The translations under genes and the position numbers were made by a program. This document shows, in pieces, positions 27,891 to 35,925 of a stretch of 64,000 bases of DNA. Source of the stretch: Hydrogenoanaerobacterium sp032017025 (GTDB lineage Bacteria; Bacillota; Clostridia; Oscillospirales; Ruminococcaceae). Where the stretch lies: contig NZ_DALZQO010000017.1 in assembly GCF_032017025.1 (NCBI RefSeq), positions 8,733 to 72,732 of the forward strand, read 5' to 3'. The notes below the pieces were generated by a model, which did no database searches, was not told the origin of the DNA, and was given only the letters and a program-made list of their open reading frames with translations. Within the stretch, counting starts at the first letter, position 1. Each line of letters begins with the position of its first letter.

Positions 27891-28486
27891 GGCACATTGT
27901 CTTTGTAACAGAGTTCTCAACCGGAACGGCAATGCTAATGTCCATTGTCGGAAACATCGGCGTTGCCGCCTACGGTATTGTTGCCAACCTATCGTTGTTT
28001 GCAATTTCAATTTTTGCGGGGATTTTAGAGGAATACAACCTCTTATTAGCAACCCTTACGGCGCGGGCAATTTTAATGCACTAAAAAAGGTGTACTGTTG
28101 GGCTATCTTACCGGCTGTCTCTATTGGACTGTTGCTGTATTTGCTGGTATTCATTTTTGCGCAGCCCATTACACTGGTGTTTAACCGAGAGCATGAAATT
28201 GAACTTACCAAAATTGCGGTAGGGGGAATTCGCCTATACCTCCCGGCACTGCTTCTGTCCGGCTTCAATGTGGTAACAGCATCGCTGTTTGCTTCCATGT
28301 CAAATGCCATGTCTTCGTTTTTAATTTCGGTTTCACGTGGCTTTGTCCTTATCGTAAGCCTGGTTTTTTTCTTTTTCAAATGTTTGGGGAATGACGGGTG
28401 TATGGTATACCATGCCCTGTGCCCAAATTCTTACCTTTATTTTGAGCCTGTTCTTGCTCAAACGGCTGAAATCCAAGAGTGCATAA
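27891..28486 (+). pseudogene. MATE family efflux transporter, decayed C-terminal fragment
   Basis: Frame 1 reads VTEFSTGTAMLM and AAYGIVANLSLFAISIFAG, a MATE transmembrane signature. A frameshift near 28030 leads to IQPLISNPYGAGNFNALKKV and then a normal MATE helix set. A second shift near 28370 leads to MTGVWYTMPCAQILTFILSL and the basic end LKRLKSKSA. The N-terminal half is absent. With at least two frameshifts and a missing half it cannot be functional. It is the only plus-strand gene in the sugar locus and separates the GH2 genes from the catabolic operon. Confidence 0.8.
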
Positions 28487-28674
28487 GTAAGGTGGATGCG
28501 GCAGCTTAAGCTTGAGCATAACTATATATTTAGAATAGAGAGGTACAATTATAAAAAATTTATTATCATCTGGTGACCATGGATGGCTAATTGGTGAACA
28601 GGTGGTTAGGCGGTGCGCAAAGGCTTGCTTTGCGAAGATGCACTGGCACAGCAGCAAAATGGCTGATGGTTGAT

Positions 28675-28728
28675 CTTTAAAACAACAAGCAGCTGCACAT
28701 AAATTTGCAGCTGCTTGTTGTTTTAAAG
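28675..28728 (-). terminator. Operon terminator hairpin (23-base perfect stem)
   Basis: Arms 28675-28697 and 28706-28728 are perfectly complementary around an 8-base loop, 28 bases after the mutarotase stop codon, with A/T-rich stem ends. It closes the catabolic operon. Confidence 0.8.
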
Positions 28729-28755
28729 GTCAACATATTCTACTGTGGAAAGAAC

Positions 28756-29187
28756 TTATTCGGTGACAACACCTTTTTTCAAAATAATATTGGCATACAG
28801 TGCGCCTTCACTTGTGGTGACCACCGCGTATGCTTTTTTTGCACGGTCGTAGAAATCAAATTTGTTTATGGTAATATTCCGCAGGCCTTTTTCTTCGTAT
28901 TTTTCACCTATTTCTTGATATACGGGCCAGATTACAGGTACATAGGGGTCATCCGGAAGTACCGCCATAAAAACTGTGGGGTGGTCAACATAAGGGTCCA
29001 GCGGCATAAATTTAAGTACCGCATCTAATATTTCGGGAATGCCGTGGCCATCCAAGCGTACAACCCGTTCCGGGTGCGCAAAACGAGGGAAATTGCCATC
29101 TGCAATTACCAGTTCATCGCCATGCCCCATCTCCATTAATATTTTGAGCAGTTCCGGGGTGAGAATACTCGGAATACCTTTTAACAT
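28756..29187 (-). CDS. FucU/RbsD-family sugar mutarotase
   Basis: The 143 residues match the family length. The N-terminal motif EMGHGDELVIADGNFP carries the catalytic His and Asp and is closer to FucU (GHGDEIVLADANFP type) than to RbsD. Members speed the exchange of sugar anomers, or pyranose and furanose forms. It is the last gene of the seven-gene operon, 12 bases after the reductase, and may supply the open or correct ring form of the aldose to that enzyme (inference). Confidence 0.88.
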   Translation of the reverse strand: MLKGIPSILTPELLKILMEMGHGDELVIADGNFPRFAHPERVVRLDGHGIPEILDAVLKFMPLDPYVDHPTVFMAVLPDDPYVPVIWPVYQEIGEKYEEKGLRNITINKFDFYDRAKKAYAVVTTSEGALYANIILKKGVVTE

Positions 29188-29199
29188 AAGACCACTCTC

Positions 29200-30213
29200 C
29201 TATTTAGTAATCACACCATCCATATCCCATAGGTCCTCCCAGCCCTTTGCACCTTCCCATAAGAAAACCTGGCCTTTTATGAGCCGGCAATTTTTGTCTA
29301 CTCCCCGTAGGGTCTCCATTTCTTCATCGGTTAGAGGGTCTTCCGTGGTGCAGCGCAAATTACTGACATATTCATTTTCATAAACAGAAAAAGGAATGGG
29401 AATTTGACCGCGTTGCACCGCCCATTTCAAACAAATAACAGCAGGATGGACGTTGTGTGCTTTTGCAATTTCCACTACTTCCGGTACCTGAATATCCGCC
29501 ACATCCGTATCGGTTTTGTCGCGGTCGGGGCGGGTGGGGGAGCCTATGGGACAGAAGCCGATTGGTTGGATTCCACGTGCTACACAATAATCGTACAGTT
29601 CGGGCTGTTGGAAGCAGGGGTGAAGCTCCATTTCAATCAGGGCAGGTTTAATGCGGCAAAGAGGAAGTACGGCTTCTAACTTAGGGATTGTCATACTGGA
29701 CATACCAATGGATTTTACAAGCCCCATATCCACCAACTTCTCCATCTGTCGCCAGGTTGCCATAAAGCGGTCAACCGAGAAAGGCTTCGAGTTGGGGTTT
29801 CTTGCGTCTGCGCTGCAGCCGGGCGCATGGTAGTTGGCAAACGGCCAATGCACAAAGTAGGCATCGATATAACTGATTTGTAAATCTTTAAGCGTTTTCG
29901 CACACGAAAGAAGAACATCACCTTTGCCATGCATGTCGTTCCACACTTTGGATGTAATGAAAAGCTCTTCACGTGTTACGGTGCCTTCCAAAAAAGCTTG
30001 CGCAAAAACTTTACCGATTAAATCTTCATTACCATAAACAGACGCACAATCAAATAGGCGATACCCCACTTTGATGGCGCCTGCGACCGCCTGCGATACC
30101 TGTTCGGGTGTGAACCGATCGGAGCCAAAGGTACCCATTCCTATACATGGAATTTGTATGCCGTTATAAAGCGTTTTTTGGGGGACTTTTTTGGGGTCAA
30201 CAAAATTTGTCAT
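29200..30213 (-). CDS. Aldo/keto reductase
   Basis: A 337-residue NAD(P)H-dependent reductase of the TIM-barrel AKR family. The catalytic tetrad is visible: Asp and Tyr in FDCASVYGNE, Lys in FITSKVW, His in YFVHWPF. A later GIQPIGFCPIG stretch and a C-terminal segment that binds the cofactor follow. AKRs of this type turn aldoses into alditols. The gene abuts the PfkB gene without a gap, and the mutarotase follows, so it most likely acts on the operon's sugar, possibly galactose. Confidence 0.88.
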   Translation of the reverse strand: MTNFVDPKKVPQKTLYNGIQIPCIGMGTFGSDRFTPEQVSQAVAGAIKVGYRLFDCASVYGNEDLIGKVFAQAFLEGTVTREELFITSKVWNDMHGKGDVLLSCAKTLKDLQISYIDAYFVHWPFANYHAPGCSADARNPNSKPFSVDRFMATWRQMEKLVDMGLVKSIGMSSMTIPKLEAVLPLCRIKPALIEMELHPCFQQPELYDYCVARGIQPIGFCPIGSPTRPDRDKTDTDVADIQVPEVVEIAKAHNVHPAVICLKWAVQRGQIPIPFSVYENEYVSNLRCTTEDPLTDEEMETLRGVDKNCRLIKGQVFLWEGAKGWEDLWDMDGVITK

Positions 30214-31164
30214 CTAAATTGCCTTCTTTCTATCGGTTAATTTTCTTACCTCAACCTGGGTAAGCAGCCAATCCAAATCTTTTTGCCGAAAACTACCGGT
30301 CTCCATGGTGAGTGCGTTTGCGGTAGAAATTGCTACAGCAAACCGAATCGTTTCCTCCATGGTATACCCACGCGATAACCCTACTGCAAAACCTGCTACC
30401 ATACTGTCACCGCATCCAACGGTATTTACCACAGGAATATCCGGAGTAATCCCCTCATAAATTCCCTCTTCACAGACAACCAACGCACCTTTTTTACCCA
30501 GCGACACCACTACAATTGCAATGCCGCTATCATGGAGGTGCTGTGCAGCGTCAATGAGCTGCTCGAGTGAATCAATATTAATATCCAACAGCTGGCGGAT
30601 TTCATCGGTGTTCGGCTTGATCATAGTCGGTTTTGCTTTTATCGCTTCTTTAAGTGTCTGTCCGCTGGTATCAAGAATAACGTATTTGCCACAGTCTTTT
30701 GCAATTGTAATCAGCGTTTTGTAAAAATCAACAGGGATACCTTTGGGCATACTGCCGGAAATGGTCACTACACTTGAGTCCTGAATGGATTTGATATAAT
30801 CTTTTGTAAACTGTTCAAGTTCCAACTTGCTGATCGAACAGCCCGGTTCTAAAAATTCAGTACTGCGGTTTGCAGCGGTATCCCGCACATTAATACAGCA
30901 GCGGGTCTCGCCTTGTATATGGGTAAATGCAGTTGTAATGTTTGGCTCTGTAATAAGCGATTCAAAAAGCTGCCCGTTGTAACCGCCTGCAAAGCCGGTT
31001 GAAATTACCTGTTCGCCTGCCAAAGCCGCCACGCGTGAAACATTCAGCCCTTTTCCGCCCGCTGTGTTGTTTACATTGTTTACGCGCATCACCTCATACG
31101 GTAAAAGGCTGTCAATAATATACAGTTTGTCGATTGCAGTGTTTAGTGTGACCGTTGTAATCAT
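30214..31164 (-). CDS. PfkB-type hexose-phosphate kinase (1-phosphofructokinase / tagatose-6-phosphate kinase class)
   Basis: The 316-residue protein has the family start VTLNTAIDKLY, the glycine motif NTAGGKGLNVSR, and the C-terminal NTVGCGDSMVAGFA with the catalytic Asp. This branch of PfkB phosphorylates a ketohexose monophosphate to a 1,6-bisphosphate (FruK, LacC). With a class II bisphosphate aldolase in the same operon, tagatose 6-phosphate or fructose phosphate is the likely substrate. It lies 12 bases after the dehydrogenase gene. Confidence 0.88.
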   Translation of the reverse strand: MITTVTLNTAIDKLYIIDSLLPYEVMRVNNVNNTAGGKGLNVSRVAALAGEQVISTGFAGGYNGQLFESLITEPNITTAFTHIQGETRCCINVRDTAANRSTEFLEPGCSISKLELEQFTKDYIKSIQDSSVVTISGSMPKGIPVDFYKTLITIAKDCGKYVILDTSGQTLKEAIKAKPTMIKPNTDEIRQLLDINIDSLEQLIDAAQHLHDSGIAIVVVSLGKKGALVVCEEGIYEGITPDIPVVNTVGCGDSMVAGFAVGLSRGYTMEETIRFAVAISTANALTMETGSFRQKDLDWLLTQVEVRKLTDRKKAI

Positions 31165-31176
31165 CTTGTCACCACC

Positions 31177-32229
31177 TTAATCATTGATTAGTAAAATTTT
31201 ACCATGTACCTGTGAAGGCTTCTTAAACAAATCAAAAGCTTCTACCGCTTTTTCCATCGGGAATTTTTTAAAGATAAAATCAGGGTCAAACTTGAGCTGC
31301 CCTGTGGCAAAATAGTGCGCGGTGAGCTCCCATTCTCTGCCCGGGAACGGTGCACTGTAGCTCATCCATGAACCGGTCAGCTTAAATTCCTTGCGGTTCA
31401 TGTTTTCCCATTGTTTTGGGGTAAAGGTCATATCCACATGCGGTGTACCAATAAAGCAAACCTTCGCCTTGTTTGCGGCTATTTCAAATGCCATATGCAT
31501 GGTGGCGGTGCTGCCTGCTGCCTCAAACACAAAGCCGTAGCCTTTGCCTCCGGTGAGTTTCATTGCCTCCTGCATGTAATTTTCTTTGGTGGTGTTAATG
31601 ACTGCATCCGCACCCATGCGCTTTGCCAACGCCAGCCGTCCGTCATCGATATCAAATACAACAACTTTTTTGGAGCCAAAAATTTTTGCCCACTGCATGG
31701 TAAAAATTCCAATTGTTCCGCCGCCTAGCACCGCAACACATTCCCCCCCTTGATAATCGTTGCACATGATTCCGTGCAGTGCTACGGTTGAGGGCTCAAA
31801 CATTGCCGCCTGCTCGTAGGGGATAGATGGGTCGTATTTTACCGCATTGGTTGCAGGCAGCACCACATACTCTGCAAAGCTACCTTGCTCACGTGAACCG
31901 ATAAAGCTGTAGCGCTTGCACAGAGAATAGTTGCCGTTCTGGCAATCGTTGCATTCCATGCAAGGTACAAGCGGTGCACCCGAAACTGTGTCGCCTACCT
32001 TTACGTTGGTGACACCTTCACCAATTTCCACCACATCACCTGAAAACTCATGCCCCAACACAACAGGGTAAAAATGAGCACCGTTATGTAATACGCGCGG
32101 AATATCGCTGCCGCAAATGCCGGTTGCCCGTACTTTAACCTTTACAGTACCCGGCNNNNNNNNNNCCTCAGGGGTAGGGAAATCGTCGTACCGGATATCC
32201 TCATTGCCATATAAAACTGCTGCTTTCAT
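31177..32229 (-). CDS. Zinc-dependent dehydrogenase, galactitol-1-phosphate 5-dehydrogenase-like
   Basis: About 350 residues of the medium-chain alcohol dehydrogenase family. Catalytic zinc ligands lie in GICGSD and GHEFSGDV, the structural zinc site is CMECNDCQNGNYSLC, and the Rossmann motif is VLGGGTIG. The overall character, including the GSREQGSFAEYV and WMSYSAPFPGREW stretches, is nearest to GatD and related polyol-phosphate dehydrogenases. A 10-N gap near residue 22 leaves the frame intact. It should make a ketose or ketose phosphate from a polyol or its phosphate; a free polyol substrate is the alternative. Confidence 0.85.
   Translation of the reverse strand: MKAAVLYGNEDIRYDDFPTPEXXXXPGTVKVKVRATGICGSDIPRVLHNGAHFYPVVLGHEFSGDVVEIGEGVTNVKVGDTVSGAPLVPCMECNDCQNGNYSLCKRYSFIGSREQGSFAEYVVLPATNAVKYDPSIPYEQAAMFEPSTVALHGIMCNDYQGGECVAVLGGGTIGIFTMQWAKIFGSKKVVVFDIDDGRLALAKRMGADAVINTTKENYMQEAMKLTGGKGYGFVFEAAGSTATMHMAFEIAANKAKVCFIGTPHVDMTFTPKQWENMNRKEFKLTGSWMSYSAPFPGREWELTAHYFATGQLKFDPDFIFKKFPMEKAVEAFDLFKKPSQVHGKILLIND
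32156..32165. other. 10-N assembly gap inside the dehydrogenase gene
   Basis: The Ns fall between FPTPE and PGTVKVKV. The frame is the same on both sides, so the gap size happens to be compatible with an intact gene. Confidence 0.9.
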
Positions 32230-32241
32230 TGCAATTACCTC

Positions 32242-33750
32242 CTATTGATGCATAATATCTTTTAATTTTTCGTATAAGGCAAGATAGATTTTATAAGCCC
32301 TCTGGTAGCTTTTATAATTTTGTGGGTTGGGCAGATGTTCCCGCTTGATTGCAACCGTTCTGGATACGGCTTCGTCAAAACTTTGATAGATGCCCGTACC
32401 CACACCCGCTAAAATAGCGGCGCCGAGGGTTGTCGCTGTATCCGAAGAGGGAACAACTATTTTTTTACCGGTAACATCCGCCTTGATTTGCGTCCATAGC
32501 CTGCTGTTGGCAGCTCCACCCATCGCGCGCAAAACATTGGTACAAACACCGACGCTTTCTGCAATATCCAAATTGTGCTTGAGTGAAAACGCTACGCCCT
32601 CCATGCTGGCGCGGATAAAGTGTGCGCGCGTCTTAGAAAAATTAATGCCATAGTAAACACCTTTTGCCTTACTATCCCAAATGGGAGAGCGTTCACCCGC
32701 CATATACGGCAGAAAAACCAAACCGTCGCTGCCCGCAGGAATGGAAGAAGCGGCCTTATCCATTTCATAAAACGAATTGGTATGATTAGCTGAAGAAACG
32801 TTTCGCTCCTCGGCGCAGAATTCTTGCTCAAACCAACGAACCACCCCTCCGCCGCCAACCGTTCCGCCCTGCAGCAGCCACAGATTAGGCACTACGTGGC
32901 ATCCGAGTATAAGGCGCTTATCTGAATGGTAGGTATCCATACATAAACTCATTCCGCCTGCCTGCCCGCCTTGCTCCTGTGTTTCTCCTGCACGCATTAC
33001 CCCTGCACCCAGTGTACCGCATGCAGCATCCAAGCCGCCCGCAACAACCGGTGTTCCTGCGGCAAGCCCGGTAAGCTGCGCAGCTTGTTTGGTTACGCTG
33101 CCTATTACCTGATGGCAAGGTACTATTTCGGGCAGCATTGCCGCGTCAATCCCAATTTCATTGCAGGTATCGTGGTTCCAGCAGCCGTTTCGCATGTCAA
33201 AACAGTGCAAGCCATAGCCCTGCGAAACATCTTGTGTAATTGCTCCAGTCAGCCGAAAGGCAATAAAGCTGTTGGATTGCAGAATTTTATAAGTTTTGCG
33301 ATACACTTCAGGCCTATGCTTTTTGTACCATAAAATTTTGGGCAGTGTATAGGAGGGCTGAAGGGGGTTGCCGCTGAGCTCAAAGAGTTTTTCTTCCCCT
33401 ACAGTCATTTTTAATTCCTCACAAATATCCGCCGCCCGTGTGTCCATCCAAATAGGAGTGTTGCAAAGCACGTCCCCATCGATATCTATAGGAATTGCCG
33501 ACCAGCTTTGCCCGTCAATTCCAATCCCAGCAATATCGGTGGGGTCAATGCTGTTTTTTACGAGCATGGTGCGAATGGCACTGCAAACCGCTTGCCACCA
33601 CTCCTCGGGGTTTTGTTCTGCCCAACCCTGCTGCGGGTAATACACTTTGTAATCGCCGCTGCCTTGTGCAACTACCTCACCGTCGTGGGTAAACAGTGCC
33701 ACTTTACACGCAGAGGTACCAATGTCAATTCCCAATAATAAGCGTTTCAT
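32242..33750 (-). CDS. FGGY-family carbohydrate kinase (xylulokinase-like)
   Basis: The 502 residues have both FGGY domains: the ATP motif LLGIDIGTSACKVALF at the start, the substrate loop around GIDGQSW, and MGGAANSRLWTQIKADVTG with TATTLGAAILAG at the C-terminus. It is nearest in look to xylulokinases, but FGGY enzymes also phosphorylate hexuloses and polyols. Its place between LacI and the polyol-phosphate dehydrogenase suggests it makes that enzyme's substrate. A 12-of-14 operator match lies 14-27 bases upstream of its start. Confidence 0.88.
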   Translation of the reverse strand: MKRLLLGIDIGTSACKVALFTHDGEVVAQGSGDYKVYYPQQGWAEQNPEEWWQAVCSAIRTMLVKNSIDPTDIAGIGIDGQSWSAIPIDIDGDVLCNTPIWMDTRAADICEELKMTVGEEKLFELSGNPLQPSYTLPKILWYKKHRPEVYRKTYKILQSNSFIAFRLTGAITQDVSQGYGLHCFDMRNGCWNHDTCNEIGIDAAMLPEIVPCHQVIGSVTKQAAQLTGLAAGTPVVAGGLDAACGTLGAGVMRAGETQEQGGQAGGMSLCMDTYHSDKRLILGCHVVPNLWLLQGGTVGGGGVVRWFEQEFCAEERNVSSANHTNSFYEMDKAASSIPAGSDGLVFLPYMAGERSPIWDSKAKGVYYGINFSKTRAHFIRASMEGVAFSLKHNLDIAESVGVCTNVLRAMGGAANSRLWTQIKADVTGKKIVVPSSDTATTLGAAILAGVGTGIYQSFDEAVSRTVAIKREHLPNPQNYKSYQRAYKIYLALYEKLKDIMHQ

Positions 33751-33763
33751 ATTTCACCTCGTA

Positions 33764-33777
33764 ACGTAACGTTTCGC
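33764..33777. promoter_or_regulatory. Operator-like site upstream of the FGGY kinase gene
   Basis: ACGTAACGTTTCGC matches 12 of 14 positions of the locus operator GCGAAACGTTTCGC and lies between the LacI and kinase genes, suggesting an extra control point within the operon. Confidence 0.55.
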
Positions 33778-33818
33778 TTTTGCTGTAAAAGAGATGGCGC
33801 AACGCGCCGTACCCTTAA

Positions 33819-34832
33819 CTATTTGTTTGGTGCACACACCGATTCCCCAAGCTGTAAAGCGGTAGAAAGTGTGATGATTTCGGGCCTATACTCGCTATTT
33901 TTCGTCAGCCGCGACAGCATTACTTCTGCAACCTGCTCGCCGATTTCTTCAAGCGGTTGAGTAATGATGGTAAGCTTTGGTTTGACCACCTGCGAAAGCT
34001 GCATGTTATCAAAACCAATGATCGACAGCTCCTGCGGCAATTTAATGCCAAGCTCATTGATTGCAATAATCGCACCAAGCGTCATTTCATAGTTGGTGAC
34101 AAACACTGCAGTCAAATCGCGGTGGCAAGCAAGCATCAGTTTTATGCTTTCGTAGCCACCCTGTACCGTATAGTCGCTATACTCTACCAGTTCACCGTCG
34201 GGGATGAGCCCGTTTTTGATGAATGCCTGGTTGTAGCCGAGCAGACGCTGTTGCGAGGTGAATACCCCGCGCGGGCCGATGACAATACCGATTCTCTGGT
34301 GCCCATTTTCAATCAGGTGAGCGGTTGCTTTTTCAGAAGCACTTACGTTATCCACAACCACCGCATCTACACTCTCTTTTAGGTTGCTTATCATACGGTC
34401 GATGAGAACAACAGGAATGTTTTTAGCAAGCGCGGGTTCCAAATGCTCACCGTCTTTGCAAACCGGCATGTTGATAATTCCATCCACCATTTTATTCACC
34501 AAAAATTGTACCGATTCTCGTTCGAGCGCTTCATCGGTACGGCAGTCGCACACAATCACACCGTACCCTTTTTTACGCAAAATATCTTCGATAATTGTAA
34601 TAATAGTAGTCACAAAAATATTGCTCAACTCAGGGATTATCACCCCAACCGTTTTAGATTTGCTGGTTTTAAGCCCGCGTGCAAATTCATTCACGGTAAA
34701 ATTCAGTTCCTTTATTGCCTGTTCAATAGCAACCCTGTTTTTTTCGAGCACGTTGCCCCCGTTAAAGTATTTTGAGATGGTTGCCAAACCCAGGCCGGTA
34801 TAGTTGGCGATATCTTTCATCGTGGCTGCCAT
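33819..34832 (-). CDS. LacI-family transcriptional regulator
   Basis: The 337 residues show the LacI helix-turn-helix (MKDIANYTGLGLATISKYFNGG) followed by the hinge and a periplasmic-binding-protein-like effector domain (VGVIIPELSNIF to the C-terminus). LacI proteins bind palindromes with a central CG; four such sites occur in this locus. The gene is inside the operon, 19 bases after the aldolase gene, so it would control its own expression. The effector is unknown, probably an intermediate of the pathway. Confidence 0.9.
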   Translation of the reverse strand: MAATMKDIANYTGLGLATISKYFNGGNVLEKNRVAIEQAIKELNFTVNEFARGLKTSKSKTVGVIIPELSNIFVTTIITIIEDILRKKGYGVIVCDCRTDEALERESVQFLVNKMVDGIINMPVCKDGEHLEPALAKNIPVVLIDRMISNLKESVDAVVVDNVSASEKATAHLIENGHQRIGIVIGPRGVFTSQQRLLGYNQAFIKNGLIPDGELVEYSDYTVQGGYESIKLMLACHRDLTAVFVTNYEMTLGAIIAINELGIKLPQELSIIGFDNMQLSQVVKPKLTIITQPLEEIGEQVAEVMLSRLTKNSEYRPEIITLSTALQLGESVCAPNK

Positions 34833-34851
34833 AAAATTTCAACTCCGAAGT

Positions 34852-35700
34852 TTAATATTTCCCCGCGCATCCGCAAACAGCCATCCGGTTCTTCACCAGT
34901 TCTTTCACTCGTTCTTTGCCTGCTTTTCCGTATGCCTTTGGGTCAAAAGTATCGGGCTTTTCACGCAGCATATTCTTTACACCATCGCTGTATGCAATAC
35001 GCAGCTCGGTTGCAAAGTTCACCTTGCAAATTCCCTCTTGGATACATTCTATCACATCTTCATCCAAAAGTCCCGATGCTCCGTGCAAAACGAGAGGAAT
35101 CTTTACAATTTTTCGAATCTTTTTCAGACGCTCCACATCCAGTTTGGGTACGCCCGAATAAATACCGTGTGCAGTTCCAATGGCAACAGCCAACGACGAA
35201 ACGCCCGTGCGCTCTGTAAATTCCTTAGCCTTAGAGGGGTCGGTATAGCCGCCTGCACCGCCATCCAAATCGTCTTCTTTGCCACCAATTTTGCCCAGCT
35301 CGGCTTCCACCGGAATTTCGTTGGGTGCGGCAACTTGCACAACACGCTTGGTGACCTCAATATTTTCCTCAAAGCTGCCGTGAGAACCGTCAATCATTAC
35401 CGAGGTGTAACCTGCACGGATTGCGCGTACAACAAGGTCAAAGCTGTCTCCATGGTCAAGATGTACCACAACGGGAACCGTCGCTTTTTGCGCCAATGCA
35501 GCAATGCTTGCATAAAAAAGTTCCAACCCTGCATAGCGCACTGTGGAAGGGGTGGTTTGCAGCATAACGGGTGCCCGCAGTTCTTCTGCAGCCTCAATAA
35601 CGGCCTGTACCATCTCCATATTTTCTACATTAAATGCACCTACAGCGTAGCCTTCTTCTTGAGCACGCAACAGAATTTTTTCGGAAGTTAGCAGTGGCAT
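34852..35700 (-). CDS. Class II fructose/tagatose-bisphosphate aldolase (KbaY/GatY type)
   Basis: A 282-residue zinc aldolase. Metal-binding and catalytic residues lie in VHLDHGDSFD, MIDGSHGSFEENI, VEAELGKIGGKEDD and VLHGASGL. It cleaves a ketohexose 1,6-bisphosphate to glycerone phosphate and glyceraldehyde 3-phosphate. KbaY/GatY of E. coli work with a GatZ/KbaZ partner, which is absent from this window. It is the first gene of the catabolic operon, with two perfect operators upstream (35717-35730, 35839-35852). Confidence 0.9.
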   Translation of the reverse strand: MPLLTSEKILLRAQEEGYAVGAFNVENMEMVQAVIEAAEELRAPVMLQTTPSTVRYAGLELFYASIAALAQKATVPVVVHLDHGDSFDLVVRAIRAGYTSVMIDGSHGSFEENIEVTKRVVQVAAPNEIPVEAELGKIGGKEDDLDGGAGGYTDPSKAKEFTERTGVSSLAVAIGTAHGIYSGVPKLDVERLKKIRKIVKIPLVLHGASGLLDEDVIECIQEGICKVNFATELRIAYSDGVKNMLREKPDTFDPKAYGKAGKERVKELVKNRMAVCGCAGKY

Positions 35701-35716
35701 ATGTATCCTTCTTTCT

Positions 35717-35730
35717 CCGAAACGTTTCGG
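35717..35730. promoter_or_regulatory. LacI-type operator CCGAAACGTTTCGG
   Basis: A perfect 14-base palindrome with central CG, 17 bases before the aldolase start codon, where a bound repressor would block initiation. Confidence 0.8.
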
Positions 35731-35838
35731 TTTTTTTGTAAAGGTAACTGTTTTACTGTTGTTTTATATAACGTTATTGCTTTTAAACACATCACTATGT
35801 AATGCTATTACTCAAAAGGTAATTTTACTTTGACTGTA

Positions 35839-35852
35839 GCGAAACGTTTCGC
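35839..35852. promoter_or_regulatory. LacI-type operator GCGAAACGTTTCGC
   Basis: A perfect 14-base palindrome 139 bases before the aldolase start, paired with the proximal site 122 bases away. This is a spacing that allows looping; CcpA binding is an alternative reading. Confidence 0.8.
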
Positions 35853-35925
35853 TTTAATGAAATATTATCACGCTTACTCTTATGTGTCAATACTAAAAAA
35901 TGCTGCTAACTATATGTTATTTAAC

